Notes: a model not told the origin generated them from the letters alone. A DNA stretch of 60,000 bases from Symsagittifera roscoffensis (GCF_963678635.1 NC_087063.1:29960599-30020598), one strand, 5' to 3'. Shown: positions 43,951 through 54,660, numbered from the stretch's first letter. Made by a program: numbers and translations.

Positions 43951-45731
43951 TTTGGTATTGTCTCTAGCAGGTCCGCCTTTAGCGTGTTTATGTGTTCTTG
44001 GAAGACGTCGTTCAGCCGCTCCGCTCCCCTTGGTCTATCGAAATGGATTCCATCATTGGAGGTGTCTTCAGGGAATCCCTTTTTCTCCATGCGCTCCGCC
44101 ACGTCCAACAGCCTGACAGGGAGCACACTTTTCCGGTGGATATCTCGGATCACCTTGTTTAGGTTCCGCACCTTCTCGTTCATCTCCAAGGCGTGCTGGT
44201 CAAACATCATGTTGTAGGGGATGGTACATACCTTCAACAGGATGGGGTCCATCTGGATCCTCAGCTCCTCAAGAAGGCAACTCATCTTGTCGTGCAGCCT
44301 CGTTATTTTCCTCGCTTCTCCCCTTGATACATCGTTAGTCCCGATCATCAAGGTCACCGTGTACACTTTAGTCATCCCTAGCATCTCAAGCGTTGCCAAC
44401 ATCTGTGGCGTGGCCGCTCCAGCGAAACTCAAGATTCCTGTCTGCCAGTGCGACCGGATCCGGGTCAACACCCGCACCAGGCTGTCCCCTATGATCAGGT
44501 GGACCGCACCTTCTGGCACGCGGGGTGGCGCAAGATACTCCACCCAGGCTGCATCATGAAAGCAGTGCCTCCTGGCTTTCTGTTCCGCACTCCAATCCAG
44601 CCGATTGTGCCTGTGGTACCTCTTCTCTGTATTTTTCTTATAACTCGAGATCACGACGCTCCTGACCGGCTGTTCCCTCCAAGTCGGGGGAAGCTCCGGT
44701 CTTGCCGAACTTTCACGACTTTTCTGCCGTAATTTCTCGCCCAGCTCTTTCAGACGCGATGAGCCGCCGCTCACCTGACTGTCACTCGAGGTCGAGGTTG
44801 GGGTATATCCCGGCAGCACCACATCCATCATCGGGCGTACGGGTTGCGTCTCTAGGCTACGCAAGGAAGACGTTGCGTCATTCGGTATCCAGACTTCCAA
44901 CCCTTCACTCATGTGTTCCCGGGCCTCGCGGTCAAGGTTGAACCGTGCTCTTGCTCTGGGGACTTCATCCACCTCCATGCGTGACTCTGGTCTCGAGCTG
45001 GTAACCACTCGCTCCTTCGGCCTGGCTCCCTTCTGTGCGTCAAGTTCGCGTTGTCGTTGTTCTATTCTCTCCAACTCCGACTTCAGTTGTTCACAATTCG
45101 CGGCATTCTCCCGCACCCTTAGCTCCTGCTGATGTTCAGCCTTTAGCATCTCAAGCAACCTCAGAGTCTGATCTCGCTCGTTGACCGCCTGGTCCCTTTC
45201 CAGCTGAACCTTCTCCCGATCCAGCTTTGCCTGATCCCGATCGAGGTTTGCCTTATTCCTTTCCTTCTGCGTCTTCTCGAGCTCTTTCTTTAGAACACCA
45301 AGATCCGGGTATGCCTCGGTCGTCTGTTGTGTTCGCGTCATCGATAGCACCTTACTCGAGCTTTGGCCTGTAGATCTTGCTGTTGGCCTAGTTGGTAGTG
45401 GGAATTCCGCTGCGCCATATTCGGTTTTGTTACTCAGGCCAGGATTCCTTGCCAAGTCAAAGCCCCTTACTCCTCCATCCACATTCCAAGACAACCATCT
45501 GGTCTGTTCTTGGTTTGATATACCCTCGGTGGTGTAGCCGATCATCAAGACAGCCTCCGTCTCAGACTCCCTGCATTCACCCTGGTCTTCCAACTGGAGG
45601 ATGGCATTCAGCATTACCGCCATTCTCTCGTCTATCTGGGTATAGTCCAGGTCCCTCAGGCGTCTGTACAGCTCATCAAGAGTAGGCTTCTTCAGGGCCG
45701 CGGGCATGGATTTCCAGAATCTGTCTGCCAT
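43932..45731 (-). CDS. 599-aa coiled-coil protein with C-terminal SGNH/GDSL hydrolase-like domain, in LTR element
   Basis: The frame starts at an ATG at 45731 (MADRFWKSMP) and is intact. Residues about 1-60 are helical. Residues about 145-235 form a strongly charged coiled coil with repeated RDQ, KLDRE and ERDQ blocks. A low-complexity Ser/Pro/Arg linker follows to about 400. Residues 410-590 carry the SGNH blocks: IIGDS (Ser417), SFAGAA (Gly438), IGTND (Asn466), and DGIHF (Asp560, His563). Such hydrolases are esterases, lipases or acyl-modifying enzymes; the substrate here is unknown, and a non-catalytic role is possible. The coiled coil suggests self-assembly as in Gag. It is GC-richer than its surroundings and has no frameshift, so this element is young or the protein is under selection. 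Confidence 0.85.
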   Translation of the reverse strand: MADRFWKSMPAALKKPTLDELYRRLRDLDYTQIDERMAVMLNAILQLEDQGECRESETEAVLMIGYTTEGISNQEQTRWLSWNVDGGVRGFDLARNPGLSNKTEYGAAEFPLPTRPTARSTGQSSSKVLSMTRTQQTTEAYPDLGVLKKELEKTQKERNKANLDRDQAKLDREKVQLERDQAVNERDQTLRLLEMLKAEHQQELRVRENAANCEQLKSELERIEQRQRELDAQKGARPKERVVTSSRPESRMEVDEVPRARARFNLDREAREHMSEGLEVWIPNDATSSLRSLETQPVRPMMDVVLPGYTPTSTSSDSQVSGGSSRLKELGEKLRQKSRESSARPELPPTWREQPVRSVVISSYKKNTEKRYHRHNRLDWSAEQKARRHCFHDAAWVEYLAPPRVPEGAVHLIIGDSLVRVLTRIRSHWQTGILSFAGAATPQMLATLEMLGMTKVYTVTLMIGTNDVSRGEARKITRLHDKMSCLLEELRIQMDPILLKVCTIPYNMMFDQHALEMNEKVRNLNKVIRDIHRKSVLPVRLLDVAERMEKKGFPEDTSNDGIHFDRPRGAERLNDVFQEHINTLKADLLETIPKRGNRY

Positions 45732-46350
45732 TCTTTGTGACTTCGGGATATATACAGGTATATGTTAACCAGCTCAAGAATTACCTTACCGACTCAAGTA
45801 TTACCCAACTCAAGAATTCTCTAGAAATGTTCCCTTGCAAACACTTGCTGTAGGTGTCGACGGGACTTTGCAATGCCCGTCGACGCCTACAACGCCCCAC
45901 ACTCGGGCTCTTTATTAAGGTTACTGGGTTAAATTACTAGGTTGATCGAAACGATCGAACTTGTAAAACAGTATGGGTATACTATTTAATTAATTTAAAG
46001 GTTTGATCCAACTAATCTGGTGTCAAAGTCACCGTCTTTTTTCGTTTTATGGTTTTTGTTCCTTTTTCTATTCTTTTTTTTTTTGTTTTGCTTTTTGTCT
46101 TTTGCTCGTGTTTTTGTCCCCCTAGTTGCCCCCCTTTACTCGGTTAGCTGAGCCTCGTTCGGAGAGCGTACCAGGAAGTTTTCTCGAGTTTTCCTTAAAA
46201 GCTATCACGGTACAACCGGAAGGTTTGCACGTTCCTGTCGAACCGCACCGCCGGTACTCTAGAATGGGCATTCAGCCCGAAGCTGTCTCAAGTGGGTTCG
46301 ACTCCGTAGTCTTAATGTCGTAAACACCCAGGAGCGCCATAAAAACACTA
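45732..46350 (-). other. 5' leader of the LTR element with primer-binding-site candidate
   Basis: On the minus strand, 11 bases after the right-hand LTR, comes TGGCGCTCCTGGGTG (about 46325-46339), a primer-site candidate since it begins TGG; the matching tRNA was not identified. The rest of the leader has no long frame. On the plus strand there is a GGTTCGACTCC word near 46298, identical to a Pol III B box, but the cognate A box is not at tRNA spacing. Confidence 0.4.
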
Positions 46351-47259
46351 TGTAACATTCGTCTACTGCAGTCACACATGAGGCTTAAGAAAAATAGGCC
46401 CTATAACTATTGGCTCAAGAGTCAGGGACACTATCTCTTGTGTTTTTCTACCTCAAATCAGTCGGAGCCAATTCGGTTCGTTTGTGACATGAGACTACGA
46501 CCCGTTACAGCTTAAAGGCTACTACTAAAATATCCCCCCACTCTAGAATTAAGAACGTCCCCATACTTAGGTCTCTAGATACCCAAAAAACATGAACGCC
46601 GTTAAAAACCGGGTTGGAACAATCCGTTAAGTTATTTTTTATTAGACAGTGGAACTTTGATCCATTTCAGATGGATCAACCTAAAACTCGCCTTACCTCA
46701 ACATAACAATTATAAAATACACTCTAGAAATTTAAATTAGTACTCACATTGCAGCACGCTCTAGAATTGGAGGTACTTCAGTCGGTAATTAACTCGAGAA
46801 TTAAATAATGTAACTAAAATGAGTTTAATGTTTGTCAGTTTTAACAACAAGAACAAGTTTGTACTCTAGACTGTAGTTTCTCGTGAACCATTGGGACACT
46901 CAAGCTGTCCACCTTTCCACCGAAGGTTCACTCTAGTCCAGTTTAGAATAATACTCCAGTCAAGTCACAATAATCCAGTTCGTGGGAATACGCTTCTCTC
47001 TGTTTCGAATGGGACAGCTCTACTCTAGATTATTACTGTGACGGAAATTGCGAATAGCAATTTCCTACTGATTTCTCTTGCAACTTTCCCGCGATTGTCA
47101 CTCGATTGTTCTGACTTCTCTTTTTTGACTTTCAGTTATCGCTAGAAAATCGTGAATGACAGGCTCCATTCGATTTTTTGAAAAATTAAATTTCACCCCA
47201 AAATTAAGTGTTTTTTGCTTCTCTCAAGGTCAAACTTCCAAGTATGACCGACTGGCACA
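46351..47259 (-). repeat. LTR B (5' LTR, proximal copy)
   Basis: A 909-bp repeat with private substitutions (for example tcgctagaaaatcgtgaatg, where A and C have tcgcgagaaaatcgtgcatg). It adjoins the internal region, so it is the structural 5' LTR. Confidence 0.85.
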
Positions 47260-47802
47260 ATGTTGCAGTTTGCAATGAAAACGTTTTTAACTTGATGTGT
47301 TTTTTACAAGACTTAGAAGAAGAGGTTAATAAATTTTCCACCTCCATCTATTAAAACTGATCTCAAAAGCCTGATCAAATTGAACTACCCAATTTTTCTT
47401 GCAAACTTCAAAAGTTCGAATCAAACTTACACTATCAGATTCATTAGTCTAGGGTGTCTGAAAGAAAAAATTACCAACAAAAAAACTCCTGCGTAATCGT
47501 AGAATAAAAAATTGTTTAATCTGTTAGCTCGAATTGCTTTTTGCTTTTTGTCTTTTGCTCGTGTTTTTGTCCCCCTAGTTGCCCCCTTTACTCGGTTAGC
47601 TGAGCCTCGTTCGGAGAGCGTACCAGGAAGTTTTCTCGAGTTTTCCTAAAAAGCTATCACGGTACAACCGGAAGGTTTGCACGTTCCTGTCGAACCGCAC
47701 CGCCGGTACTCTAGAATGGGCATTCAGCCCGAAGCTGTCTCAAGTGGGTTCGACTCCGTAGTCTTAATGTCGTAAACACCCAGGAGCGCCATAAAAACAC
47801 TA

Positions 47803-48711
47803 TGTAACATTCGTCTACTGCAGTCACACATGAGGCTTAAGAAAAATAGGCCCTATAACTATTGGCTCAAGAGTCAGGGACACTATCTCTTGTGTTTTTC
47901 TACCTCAAATCAGTCGGAGCCAATTCGGTTCGTTTGTGACATGAGACTACGACCCGTTACAGCTTAAAGGCTACTACTAAAATATCCCCCCACTCTAGAA
48001 TTAAGAACGTCCCCATACTTAGGTCTCTAGATACCCAAAATACATGAACGCCGTTAAAAACCGGGTTGGAACAATCCGTTAAGTTATTTTTTATTAGACA
48101 GTGGAACTTTGATCCATTTCAGATGGATCAACCTAAAACTCGCCTTACCTCAACATAACAATTATAAAACACACTCTAGAAATTTAAATTAGTACTCACA
48201 TTGCAGCACGCTCTAGAATTGGAGGTACTTCAGTCGGTAATTAACTCGAGAATTAAATAATGTAACTAAAATGAGTTTAATGTTTGTCAGTTTTAACAAC
48301 AAGAACAAGTTTGTACTCTAGACTGTAGTTTCTCGTGAACCATTGGGACACTCAAGCTGTCCACCTTTCCACCGAAGGTTCACTCTAGTCCAGTTTAGAA
48401 TAATACTCCAGTCAAGTCACAATAATCCAGTTCGTGGGAATACGCTTCTCTCTGTTTCGAATGGGACAGCTCTACTCTAGATTATTACTGTGACGGAAAT
48501 TGCGAATAGCAATTTCCTACTGATTTCTCTTGCAACTTTCCCGCGATTGTCACTCGATTGTTCTGACTTCTCTTTTTTGACTTTCAGTTATCGCGAGAAA
48601 ATCGTGCATGACAGGCTCCATTCGATTTTTTGAAAAATTAAATTTCACCCCAAAATTAAGTGTTTTTTGCTTCTCTCAAGGTCAAACTTCCAAATATGAC
48701 CGACTGGCACA
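47803..48711 (-). repeat. LTR C (duplicated copy of LTR B)
   Basis: A 909-bp LTR inside the second unit of the 1.45-kb duplication, followed by the true right-hand target flank. At several sites it matches LTR A more closely than LTR B does. Confidence 0.85.
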
Positions 48712-49650
48712 ATGTTGCAGTTTGCAATGAAAACGTTTTTAACTTGATGTGTTTTTTACAAGACTTAGAAGAAGAGGTTAATAAATTTTCCACCTCCATC
48801 TATTAAAACTGATCTCAAAAGCCTGATCAAATTGAACTACCCAATTTTTCTTGCAAACTTCAAAAGTTCGAATCAAACTTACACTATCAGATTCATTAGT
48901 CTAGGGTGTCTGAAAGAAAAAATTACCAACAAAAAAACTCCTGCGTAATCGTAGAATAAAAAATTGTTTAATCTGTTAGCTCGAATTGTTCAGCCACCTT
49001 CCGAATTGAAAAATGACATTTTAGAACGATACTAGGTAAATGTAAAACTGACAATTGTGTTCCCAGAGATGCTGTTGTGTTTGGGATATATGTTGAAAAT
49101 AATGGTGAAGGTATTCCGGTGTGTAAAATATCTGTTTCGAATCTGGAAATCAATTATTTTGCTTTCTGATTTCAAGTTGAATTATCTATAGCAATAACTG
49201 AGCTTTGCTTAACACCTGTTACCGTGTGGTACGTCAAAGTGATAATCTACCATAATATCAGTTGAGTCGTCAGGTCAAATGAGTTTCTGATTGTAATTTC
49301 AAACGTGAAAATTTTCAATATTCTGATTAAAAAATTGGTACTTCGTTTCGAAAGTCTAATATTTTTTTTCGAAATTGTTGGAAATGAAAGCGGTATCAGT
49401 CCTAATTTCTAGTTGTAGATTAATTGTTGATCTTTGAGCAATTTTTTTTTCTGATGAAAATTAAGTTTTACTATTATAATTTAATCAGCAGTTATTTTTA
49501 AAACTTTTTCCAGATATCTTTTTGCGTTCGAAGAAATCAAGCAGAGGTTCTATAATATAAAATGTCGCTTCGTTCATCTTTAAACTGTATAGTTGCTGTG
49601 AATAAAATTTTATTCGTACCGAGATTCAACACGTATTATGGCAATCATGG
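48712..49650 (+). repeat. Remainder of the PLE flank and LINE fragments
   Basis: The PLE flank (atgttgcagtttgcaatgaaaacg) ends by about 48755. A piece related to the LINE C-terminal frame (27230-27370) follows at 48830-48980, and then sequence matching 32570-33260. No intact frame. Confidence 0.6.
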
Positions 49651-50215
49651 AATGTTATGGTGAAATAAGTTTGTTTCAATTCAAACCAAAACTAGAGTAC
49701 TCTGTTACCAAACATCAAGTGAAAAAGACTTTTTCAATATAGGATTTTTCGATGTTCTCAATCTACTTGCATGCCATTATATACACCCTGAGATATGCCC
49801 TGAGAGTCCACATTTTTGAAGCATTGTTTCTTTATTGACTTTGTGGATTTTAAAAGCAGACTTGGTTTGTTTTAGTTATTGAAAAGTAACGAGAAATTCT
49901 CATTTCGTCGCCCATTGGATGTCTGATCTACAATAAAATTCAGCTCAAATTCGTCCAGAAAAATTCTTCGAAACTGGTGTAGCGACTTGAAAACGGCTCC
50001 TTTCACATCTTCGTCGAGTAACACTGAAATTATATCAACTATTCGTCTTGGCTTCCCAATGTGTTGTCTTAGTAAAACTGGCGTATCTCACTAAAACTCT
50101 TCTTAATTCTAAATTAATTTGTTTGGAGGAAAGTTAACTGCATACATATTATTTTGCTGAAATTTTAAATTAAGTTGAATTCTTAAATTTATCGTTTTCC
50201 TACCGAAGTCTTCCA
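49651..50215. other. Non-coding stretch
   Basis: No protein-like frame, RNA gene or element terminus recognised. Confidence 0.4.
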
Positions 50216-50366
50216 ATGGTATGAAATAGGATTTTTGTTCCGACTGGTATGGGAAGGAAAAAAAAGGGGCCCTTCCGTTTAGGTACGGTCGTGCACAAGC
50301 TGGATAGTGCCCATACCAGCATTATATAAATACATCAATAAACAATTTATTATTATTATTATTAAG
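50216..50366 (+). mobile_element. LINE 3' tail with (ATT)n
   Basis: A short segment ending tacatcaataaacaatttattattattattatta is typical of the 3' end of CR1, Jockey or related LINEs with a microsatellite tail. The preceding sequence (gtacggtcgtgcacaagctggatagtgcccataccagc) would be its 3' UTR. Severely 5'-truncated. Confidence 0.5.
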
Positions 50367-50984
50367 ACTTCGCGACAAAGTCGCAGGGCGTTAACCCAAA
50401 AAAAATATAAAAACTGAGGATGAGTTTCCCGGCAGTTTGCGCCGTAGTCTGTTGCCATTAAAGGTATTTATTGCAGGAATTAATTCAAGTCAGCATTTAA
50501 TGTGTTGTCGTTAAAGGTATTTACTTAAATCGTCCCTCCTCTATAATTGCACTAATTAAATTGTCTTTGAGTTGCGTCTTACGCAGTGATCTGCACCCCC
50601 GTATACAAAGGTTTGGGAGGAACTATTTTCACGCAAAAATGGGTACCACAAAGAATGCTCGGAAGTCATCGGGTGCGATATCATAAAGTCTTTTCATTAA
50701 TTAAAAACACTTATACCCTTCCGATAAGCAAGGGCATTGAGTGTGTTACAATTTACTGTTCCGACCATTAAAAATGGGAGGAATTTTGGTTTCGGGTGTG
50801 TTTGTTTTTTCTTTTTTTTTGTTTTTCACGCAAACTTTTTTACCACAAATAATCATTAGAGTGATTTGAATGATATATATTTTATATTTAAATGCGGGCA
50901 TCAGTATCTCGCCAGGTTTAAGCTTTTTCAACGTATTATTTTTGCATGTTTAACAAAAGAATTTTTTCACGCTTAAGCTATATC

Positions 50985-52164
50985 GTGTAATTGCAATGGT
51001 TAAGATTTTTTCGATTTTCCTGTTTGAAGTCAGGGTAGTCTCAGGCGCTGCGAATCTTGCTTCCAAATATTACTTCTCTAATCCTTGTACTTTTCGAGAT
51101 ATGACGTTTATTTATGATTTTTTCAAAAATTTTCAAAAAGTTCAAAAACTTTGAAGATCGCAATCCTGGAGTTGGCAAATGTGAGGGTACTCTCAGGAGT
51201 TGCGAATCTTGCCCTTGAATATGACTGCTCAAATCCTTGTAGTTTTTGAGATTTGCTGTTTTTAGAATTTTTTCAAGGTTTTTAAAAGAACTTAGATTTA
51301 AATAATTTCACAAAATTTGAAGTTCCCACCTCTATAGTCAGGCTCTGTTAGGGTACTCCCAGGAGTTGTGAGTTTTGTCTCCAAATATGACTGCTCAAAT
51401 CTTTGTAGTTTTTGAGATATCACGTTTTTTGTGATTTTTTTTTCAAAATGTTTTTAGAAAACATCCATTTAGTTTTATTTCTTCTAAATTTGAATTTCCC
51501 AACCGTTTACTTTGGGGCTGTCAGAGTACTCTCAAGGTCTCAGGTGTTGCGAATCTTGCCTCCAACTGTGACTGCTCAAGTTTTTGTATTTTTCCAGATA
51601 TGACCTTTTTTGTTACTTTTTCAAAAAATTTCAGAATTTAAATTTTTATTCAAATTTTGAAGTTCCTAACCCCCTGTAGTTGGGGGCTGTCAGAGTACTT
51701 TCAATGATTGCGAGAAACCTTGCCTCCAATTGTGACTGCTCATTTTTTCTAGTTGTTTTCGAGATATGACGTTTTTTTCTGACTTTTTCAAAAAAGTTTT
51801 TGAAAACTTTTTTTTAAGTTTCTCAATATTTGAAATTCCCAACGCTGTAGTTGGATACTGTAAGAGCTCTATCAGGAGTTGCAAATTGCGACTGCCCAAT
51901 TAGTTTTAGATTCCAAGATGTGATGTTTTTAAGTTTTCAAAGCTTTAAAGTTTTTCAAAGAACTTAGATATAAAAAACTTAATGGTTATTGAAAATTTGA
52001 ATTGAAAAAACTTAAATCGATTTTTTTTTTCAAGATTTGAAATTACCAACGCTGTAACTAGGCGCTGTCGGAGTACACTAAAAGGATGCTGTTTTTCTTT
52101 CCAAGACTTACGATTTTTATGAGTTTTTAAAAATTCGAAGCACCGGAGGTGCGTTACACGCTAG
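50985..52164 (+). mobile_element. Helitron-like element with 150-180 bp tandem repeats
   Basis: About six degenerate units carry the phrases gactgctcaa, gtagtttttgagatatgacgtttttt, gaagttcccaac, ctgtagttgggcgctgtcagagtactctcagg and gttgcgaatcttgcctccaa, at periods of 151 to 180 bp. The element ends with the hairpin GCACC-GGA-GGTGC (52140-52152), GTTACACG and CTAG (52161-52164), then T. That matches the Helitron 3' rule. The 5' end was not located, and no Rep/helicase is present. Confidence 0.6.
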
Positions 52165-52179
52165 TATCATTTTAAAGCC

Positions 52180-52500
52180 CTATCAGTCGTGATTAAAAAA
52201 TTCAACAAACTTACCAAGAAAAACCTGGTTTGAAATTTTTCATTTTTGTCTAATTTCCAACTAGTAACGGGATCGAGGGAAGCTCGTCATATGTAGAAAT
52301 GAACTGTTTTTTTTACTCTTAGGATAATAAACTTGATTTTACTATAAATAAAACTAATTTTGGATGTTTCATCAAGCGCTTGTGTGGCAAACATATTTTC
52401 TAAAATTAAATTAAATTATTGTTCAAAAAGTTGTAATTTTTTTAATGAATAGGGTTGGAACATTCAGTGCTTCTTGCCCAGCAACCGGGTATCCTTGTGT
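52180..52500 (+). repeat. CAGCAACCGG-core dispersed repeat (also 54933-55253)
   Basis: Same order of landmarks as 12630-13150: atcagtcgtgatt, aaacctggtttgaaattttt, gtctaatttcc, tttactataaataaa and cccagcaaccgggtatccttgt. Confidence 0.6.
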
Positions 52501-52739
52501 TCAAATGTACTCTCCTCTTACAAAAGTGCAAATGGCAAAGAAAGGACTAATAGTGGCAGAAACAAGACTGCTTTTATATCAGGGCGGAATCCTGAAAGTT
52601 CTGAATGCACTTTAACTGATGTCGAATAGTTTTTGGTAGCGAATAGTTTTTGCTAGAAACTATACAATTTGTTCTATCATATTAAGTGTGAATATTTCAG
52701 TCCTACGATATTCTGTCGAGTGATTGATTAGCTTGCTTC

Positions 52740-53267
52740 AATTCAATTTGGGGCGATTTCGTAGTGCGTGATAGTTCAGAAAACCTAAATTTAGTTTTTT
52801 TTTCTTCAAAATACAGATTTCGTAACCCTGTAGTTGGGTGCAGTCAGAGTACTTTAAGAGGTTTGCAAACTTGCCTCCAAACTTGCTCGATTCTTTGCAG
52901 TTTTCCAGATGTGACGTTTTTTTGTGATTTTTCAAAGAAAAATTCAAAAAAATTGATTATTTTTTCTTCAAAATGTGAACTTCCTAATCTTGTAGTTGGG
53001 CGCAATCAGATTATTTTCAGGGGTTGCGAATCTTGGCTCCAAATTTGACTGCTCTAATTTTGTTAGTTTTTGAGATATGGAGTTTTTTATGGTTTTAAAA
53101 TTTTTTTTAGAAAACTTGAATTTGAAATTTCACAAAATGAAACTTACCAACCCTGTAATCGGTTGCTGTCAGAGTACACTTTAAGAATGCACATCTTATT
53201 TCTCGTATATGCGGTTTTCTATAGTGTTCTTAAAAATTCGAAGCACGGGAGGTGCGTTACAGGCTAG
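52740..53267 (+). mobile_element. Second Helitron-like element (also 55493-56020)
   Basis: It has two to three of the same 150-180 bp repeat units, then the hairpin GCAC-GGGAG-GTGC (53243-53255), GTTACAGG and CTAG (53264-53267) followed by T. The element has the same 3' terminus as 52164 but a shorter repeat array. The 5' boundary is uncertain. Confidence 0.55.
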
Positions 53268-54500
53268 TTTTATTTATTTATTTATTGTTAAACGGGTTCG
53301 GCTTATCGGCTTTGATAGTAAATATTGCGTAATTTCTCAGACAAATTTTATAAAAATATTTTTGCTGGTTTCAGGAGGGATGGGTTGTAAATTTTTTTAT
53401 TTCAAAAATTTAAGCTTGATTTTTTTATGACTAAAAGCTTGAGTTTCGTTTTGAGCTTAACGGGGGCTGACCCAAGTTTTTTTTGCCTTGTTTGCCGCTC
53501 GGTCCTTGATTCTCAATGCTTGCTAAGGCTGCCTATGAGCTCCATCAAAGACCATCGTCAGTATTTGTTGGAGAACAGTTTTTCAGGCTCCAAGTTTTTG
53601 TAGTATAGTTTTTCGACTTTTATCAGTCATTTTTCCAGCCTAATTTCAAAAAAGAGACTTTTTTCTGTTTCTGTTCAACATCTTTAGATGCAATATTTTA
53701 ATTGTATTGGAAGTGTTGCGAAGCTCTGCTTCGCATCTGCGTTATAAATGAAAAGGAACTTTTCTGCAACTTATCTTTTTTAAGTGCCAATTCAGATTAT
53801 GCGCTGCTTGATACGCGCAACTTGCGAGAGCAATTGTCTTGTAAGCGTCAACTAGACTTTTTCCCGTTAACAACTTCTCTTTCAAATCTATATGACGTTG
53901 CTGTGTTAATGAACTTTAACAACTTCAAGACTCCTTCTCCTTTGGTCCATAGGTAACACTTGCTTTTCCACCCTAAGCGGGGGGTTCGAGTACCAACGTG
54001 ACCATGCCTTTTTGTTTAATTGCTCTTAATGGGTATCCACCCACGTATTGTTGACTTAGTGGGCGCACGGTAGAAAATAGAAACTAATATTAGTTTAATG
54101 AAGTTGGTTGTGTTTCTCGACTGTTTTTCTGGAATTATATTGTTCGTTTTGTCCAAAAATATATATATATATATATATTTTTTCTGGGTTCAATTATTTC
54201 CGTCTCCTGTTATATGCGCTAACTCGCAATGCTGCGCTTGCGTTGTATCGCAAGTAATGCGAATCTATACTTCGCTTCTGTGCCAATACGAATAGCATCG
54301 CTAATCTTTCGATAATATGACTCGAAACAAAATGATGACATTGCTAATTTGATTCGAACATTTTTGTCTGATTTTCAAAGGCACCCTAATTAATCCTGTG
54401 GTTTTTTTGGTGTGTGTGTGTGTGTAGTTTTTGGGGTTTAAAATGGCAGTTTGGGACTAGTAAGGCGCTAGTAAATTTTTTCTTTTAAAGCTAAGCAGTA
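53268..54500 (+). other. Non-coding stretch with microsatellites
   Basis: Holds (TTTA)n at 53268-53286, (TA)n at 54160-54178 and (TG)n at 54411-54425. A ggggttcgagtacc word near 53978 recalls a T-arm, but no tRNA can be folded around it. Frames such as 53702-53956 have no recognisable motif. Confidence 0.45.
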
Positions 54501-54660
54501 TCGGATTTAGGGGACGCCCTCACAGATTCGACCCCCCCCCCCCCTGCCGACCCAAATTGTCCCTCTTGCACTATTTTGATATATCCATTTATGTCTGACT
54601 GACCCTTAAATTTTTCTAAAGGCGACTGAGGCGCTTATGCAGGTAAAGTTTTCACAACCT
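54500..54660 (+). mobile_element. Truncated hAT-MITE-like fragment (also 57252-57412)
   Basis: Contains cggatttaggggacgcc, a C run, ctgccgacccaa, actattttgatatatccattta and taaatttttctaaaggcga in the same order as the MITE at 13836. The right half and both clean termini are missing. Confidence 0.6.

Larger units (their letters stand above)
42341..48711 (-). mobile_element. Non-autonomous LTR retroelement with SGNH protein, plus duplicated LTR segment
   Basis: Three near-identical repeats of about 908 bp (42341-43248, 46351-47259, 47803-48711) begin TGTAAC and end GGCACA, so both strands read TG to CA. The coding frame, a purine-rich GGGGAGTA next to the left LTR and a TGGCGCTCC primer-site candidate near the right LTR all indicate minus-strand orientation: 5' LTR on the right, 3' LTR at 42341-43248. 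The internal region (43249-46350) encodes a 599-aa protein, but no protease, RT, RNase H or integrase. The flanks show an ATG direct repeat at minimum. Replication would need enzymes from another element. Confidence 0.8.
46090..48987. repeat. 1.45-kb tandem duplication spanning leader end, LTR and PLE/LINE flank
   Basis: The sequence from ctttttgtcttttgctcgtg (46091) through the LTR and about 280 bp of flank to gctcgaattg is repeated at an offset of 1453 bp. The second unit begins at 47544. The flank part includes the PLE remainder (atgttgcag...gatgtgttttt) and the LINE C-terminal fragment. The repeat arose after insertion of the element. Confidence 0.85.

Noticed and set aside
44221-45685. 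Several plus-strand frames rich in S, P and R
   Set aside because: They are antisense shadows of the intact 599-aa minus-strand frame.
46131-46330. Pol III promoter (B box GGTTCGACTCC with upstream A-box-like ttagctgagcc)
   Set aside because: The boxes are about 140 bp apart, too far for a tRNA, and the segment is the leader of the LTR element. Kept only as a curiosity.
53950-54010. tRNA gene around ggggttcgagtacc
   Set aside because: A T-arm-like word exists, but there is no acceptor stem or D-arm at the right distance. The duplicate at 56703-56763 is simply part of the tandem duplication.
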